From: an uncultured Opitutia bacterium
Lineage (GTDB): Bacteria > Verrucomicrobiota > Verrucomicrobiia > Opitutales > UBA953
Direction of reading: 5' to 3'
NCBI GenBank assembly: GCA_903853185.1
Contig: CAINSX010000047.1
Location: forward strand, 1 to 5,088
DNA: 5,088 nt
The number at the start of each line of letters is the position of its first letter. Position 1 is the first letter of the stretch. Shown here one piece after another: positions 4,036-5,088 of this stretch. The translations under genes and the position numbers were made by a program. The notes under the pieces were generated by a model. The model was not told where the DNA came from. It ran no database searches and worked only from the letters and a program-made list of their open reading frames with translations.

Positions 4036-5088
4036 TCAGCGGCAATCAACTCCCATCCCTTCCGATACTGCTTCGTGAGCAATGCTTCGGCTTCGGGCTT
4101 ATTCGGGAATTTCATATTCACGGCATCCCATTCGAGTTTCACGCCCGAGAAGCGGGAGGCGACGTTGCCGAGCTGTACAGCTTCGGTCAGCGGGCCGGCG
4201 TAGGCGAAATTATCCGTGGTCTCGTGGCCATCAGCGATCGCGTCGACCCAAGCATGATAATGGCTGGAGCCTTCGACGAAGTCGGCGAGGTCGACCGCGA
4301 CCTTGTCCGTAGGCTTGTCCTTGGCGCGGGCACGTCGGGCGAGGTCACCGGGGTTCAGGTTCTTGCCGAACTTCTCCTCAGGGTAAAGCGACGGCATAGC
4401 GACGTGGGGGAGCATCATGACGCCGAGTTCGCCGATGAAGATCGAGCCGGCGGCGGACAAGGTCTTGCCGGGCGGGAGCAATGCGAGCGTGGCGTCCGGC
4501 AGACGGCCGCCGTCGTACCAGGTGACGGAGAGGGTGTTGCCCTTGGTGTACTCGGTCCCAGGGAAGATCCACTCGATGGTCTGCTGCGCGCACCAGGTCT
4601 GCGCGTTGGCGCCGACGCTGTCCGCCTTGACGCTGATTGGCGCACCGAGTTTGAGGGCGGTGAAGACGGGGTCCAGAAGGTGACAACCGAAGTCGCCCAT
4701 GGTGCCGCTACCGAAGTCCACCCAGTCGCGCCACTTGAAGGGATGGTAGACGTCAGGCGCGAACTCGCGTCTCGGCGCGGTGCCGAGCCAGAGGTCCCAG
4801 TTCACGCCGGCGGGCACGGGGCCGGAGGCGGGCGCGGCGGTCATGCCGGTATATTTGTTGCCGGTATTGGGGTGCCAGGTGTGCACGGCGAGGACCTTGC
4901 CGATGCGGCCGGTCTGAATGAGCTTCACGCCGGTACGGTATTCTTTCGCGGAATGAATCTGGTTGCCCATCTGGGTACGCACCTTCGATTTCGCGGCCTG
5001 CAGGCGAAGCTGGCGGGCCTCCCAGACGGTGTGGGTGAGTGGCTTCTGGCAGTAGACATGCTTGCCCATGCGCATGGCGGTGATGGCG
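4029..5088 (-). CDS. Gfo/Idh/MocA-family oxidoreductase, N-terminus beyond right edge
   Basis: The frame is open from the window edge to the TAA at 4031-4029, giving 352 visible residues. The ATG at 5075 is internal: four residues precede it in frame, and the sequence around it, 'AMRMGKHVYCQKPL', is the late part of the NAD(P)-binding Rossmann fold. Roughly 90-100 N-terminal residues, with the glycine-rich loop and any Tat signal, are therefore missing. In the usual E-K-P motif Gln replaces Glu, while the key Lys is kept; this is common in planctomycete and verrucomicrobial members. The C-terminal domain shows 'WDLWLG' and the signature G-S-G-x-M-x-D-x-G-x-H-x-x-D (about 122-135 from the internal Met), with the family's conserved His at 132. 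It ends in 'QYRKGWEL', typical of this subgroup. The family oxidises or epimerises sugars and inositols with NAD(P). The substrate is unknown; nearby sulfatase and glycosidase genes suggest polysaccharide-derived sugars. Confidence 0.93.
   Translation of the reverse strand, partial: AITAMRMGKHVYCQKPLTHTVWEARQLRLQAAKSKVRTQMGNQIHSAKEYRTGVKLIQTGRIGKVLAVHTWHPNTGNKYTGMTAAPASGPVPAGVNWDLWLGTAPRREFAPDVYHPFKWRDWVDFGSGTMGDFGCHLLDPVFTALKLGAPISVKADSVGANAQTWCAQQTIEWIFPGTEYTKGNTLSVTWYDGGRLPDATLALLPPGKTLSAAGSIFIGELGVMMLPHVAMPSLYPEEKFGKNLNPGDLARRARAKDKPTDKVAVDLADFVEGSSHYHAWVDAIADGHETTDNFAYAGPLTEAVQLGNVASRFSGVKLEWDAVNMKFPNKPEAEALLTKQYRKGWELIAADK

Noticed and set aside
4029..5075. Taking the ATG at 5075 as the true start of the oxidoreductase
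   Set aside because: The frame continues in a family-like way to the window edge, and the residues around this Met are the middle of the NAD-binding domain, so the gene is truncated by the window.

Overview
The window looks like chromosomal DNA from a high-GC, free-living member of the Planctomycetes-Verrucomicrobia-Lentisphaerae group, most likely a verrucomicrobium. The evidence is a secreted sulfatase carrying a C-terminal EF-hand pair, a Gfo/Idh/MocA oxidoreductase of the 'YCQKPL ... YRKGWEL' subgroup that is abundant in those phyla, and intergenic spacers full of short degenerate repeats. The taxonomic call is inference from protein style; there is no marker gene here. No RNA gene, CRISPR array, transposase or phage gene was seen.

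All four supported genes lie on the minus strand, so transcription runs from right to left. (1) From the right edge to 4029: a Gfo/Idh/MocA-type oxidoreductase missing its N-terminal NAD-binding part, ending in a strong hairpin that overlaps its stop codon. (2) 3856-2768: a membrane-anchored protein with Gly- and Lys-rich spacers and a C-terminal von Willebrand A-like domain with an intact DxSxS motif. It starts at GTG directly beside a perfect 12-bp palindrome. (3) 2276-513: an exported iduronate-2-sulfatase-like sulfatase with a complete catalytic set and two canonical EF-hand loops at the C-terminus, followed by an intrinsic-terminator-like hairpin. (4) 417 to the left edge: the first 139 residues of a secreted GH79-like glycosidase.

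The spacers are the least ordinary part. Both sides of the vWA gene carry a related 8-nt-period degenerate repeat, sharing a 40-bp core that matches 33/40 without gaps and starts shortly after the stop codon of the upstream-transcribed gene. The 491-bp spacer between the vWA and sulfatase genes also contains a REP/MITE-like element with nested palindromes, a paired TTTGCAC repeat around a small hairpin, and a separate hairpin with a T-run.

Functionally, the sulfatase, GH79-like enzyme and Gfo/Idh oxidoreductase fit the breakdown of a sulfated, uronic-acid-containing polysaccharide: desulfation and glycosidic cleavage outside the cytoplasm, then sugar oxidation. The vWA protein does not obviously belong to that pathway and may be an independent envelope gene. 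No clear multi-gene novel system is visible; the repeat architecture and the vWA gene are the items most worth following up.
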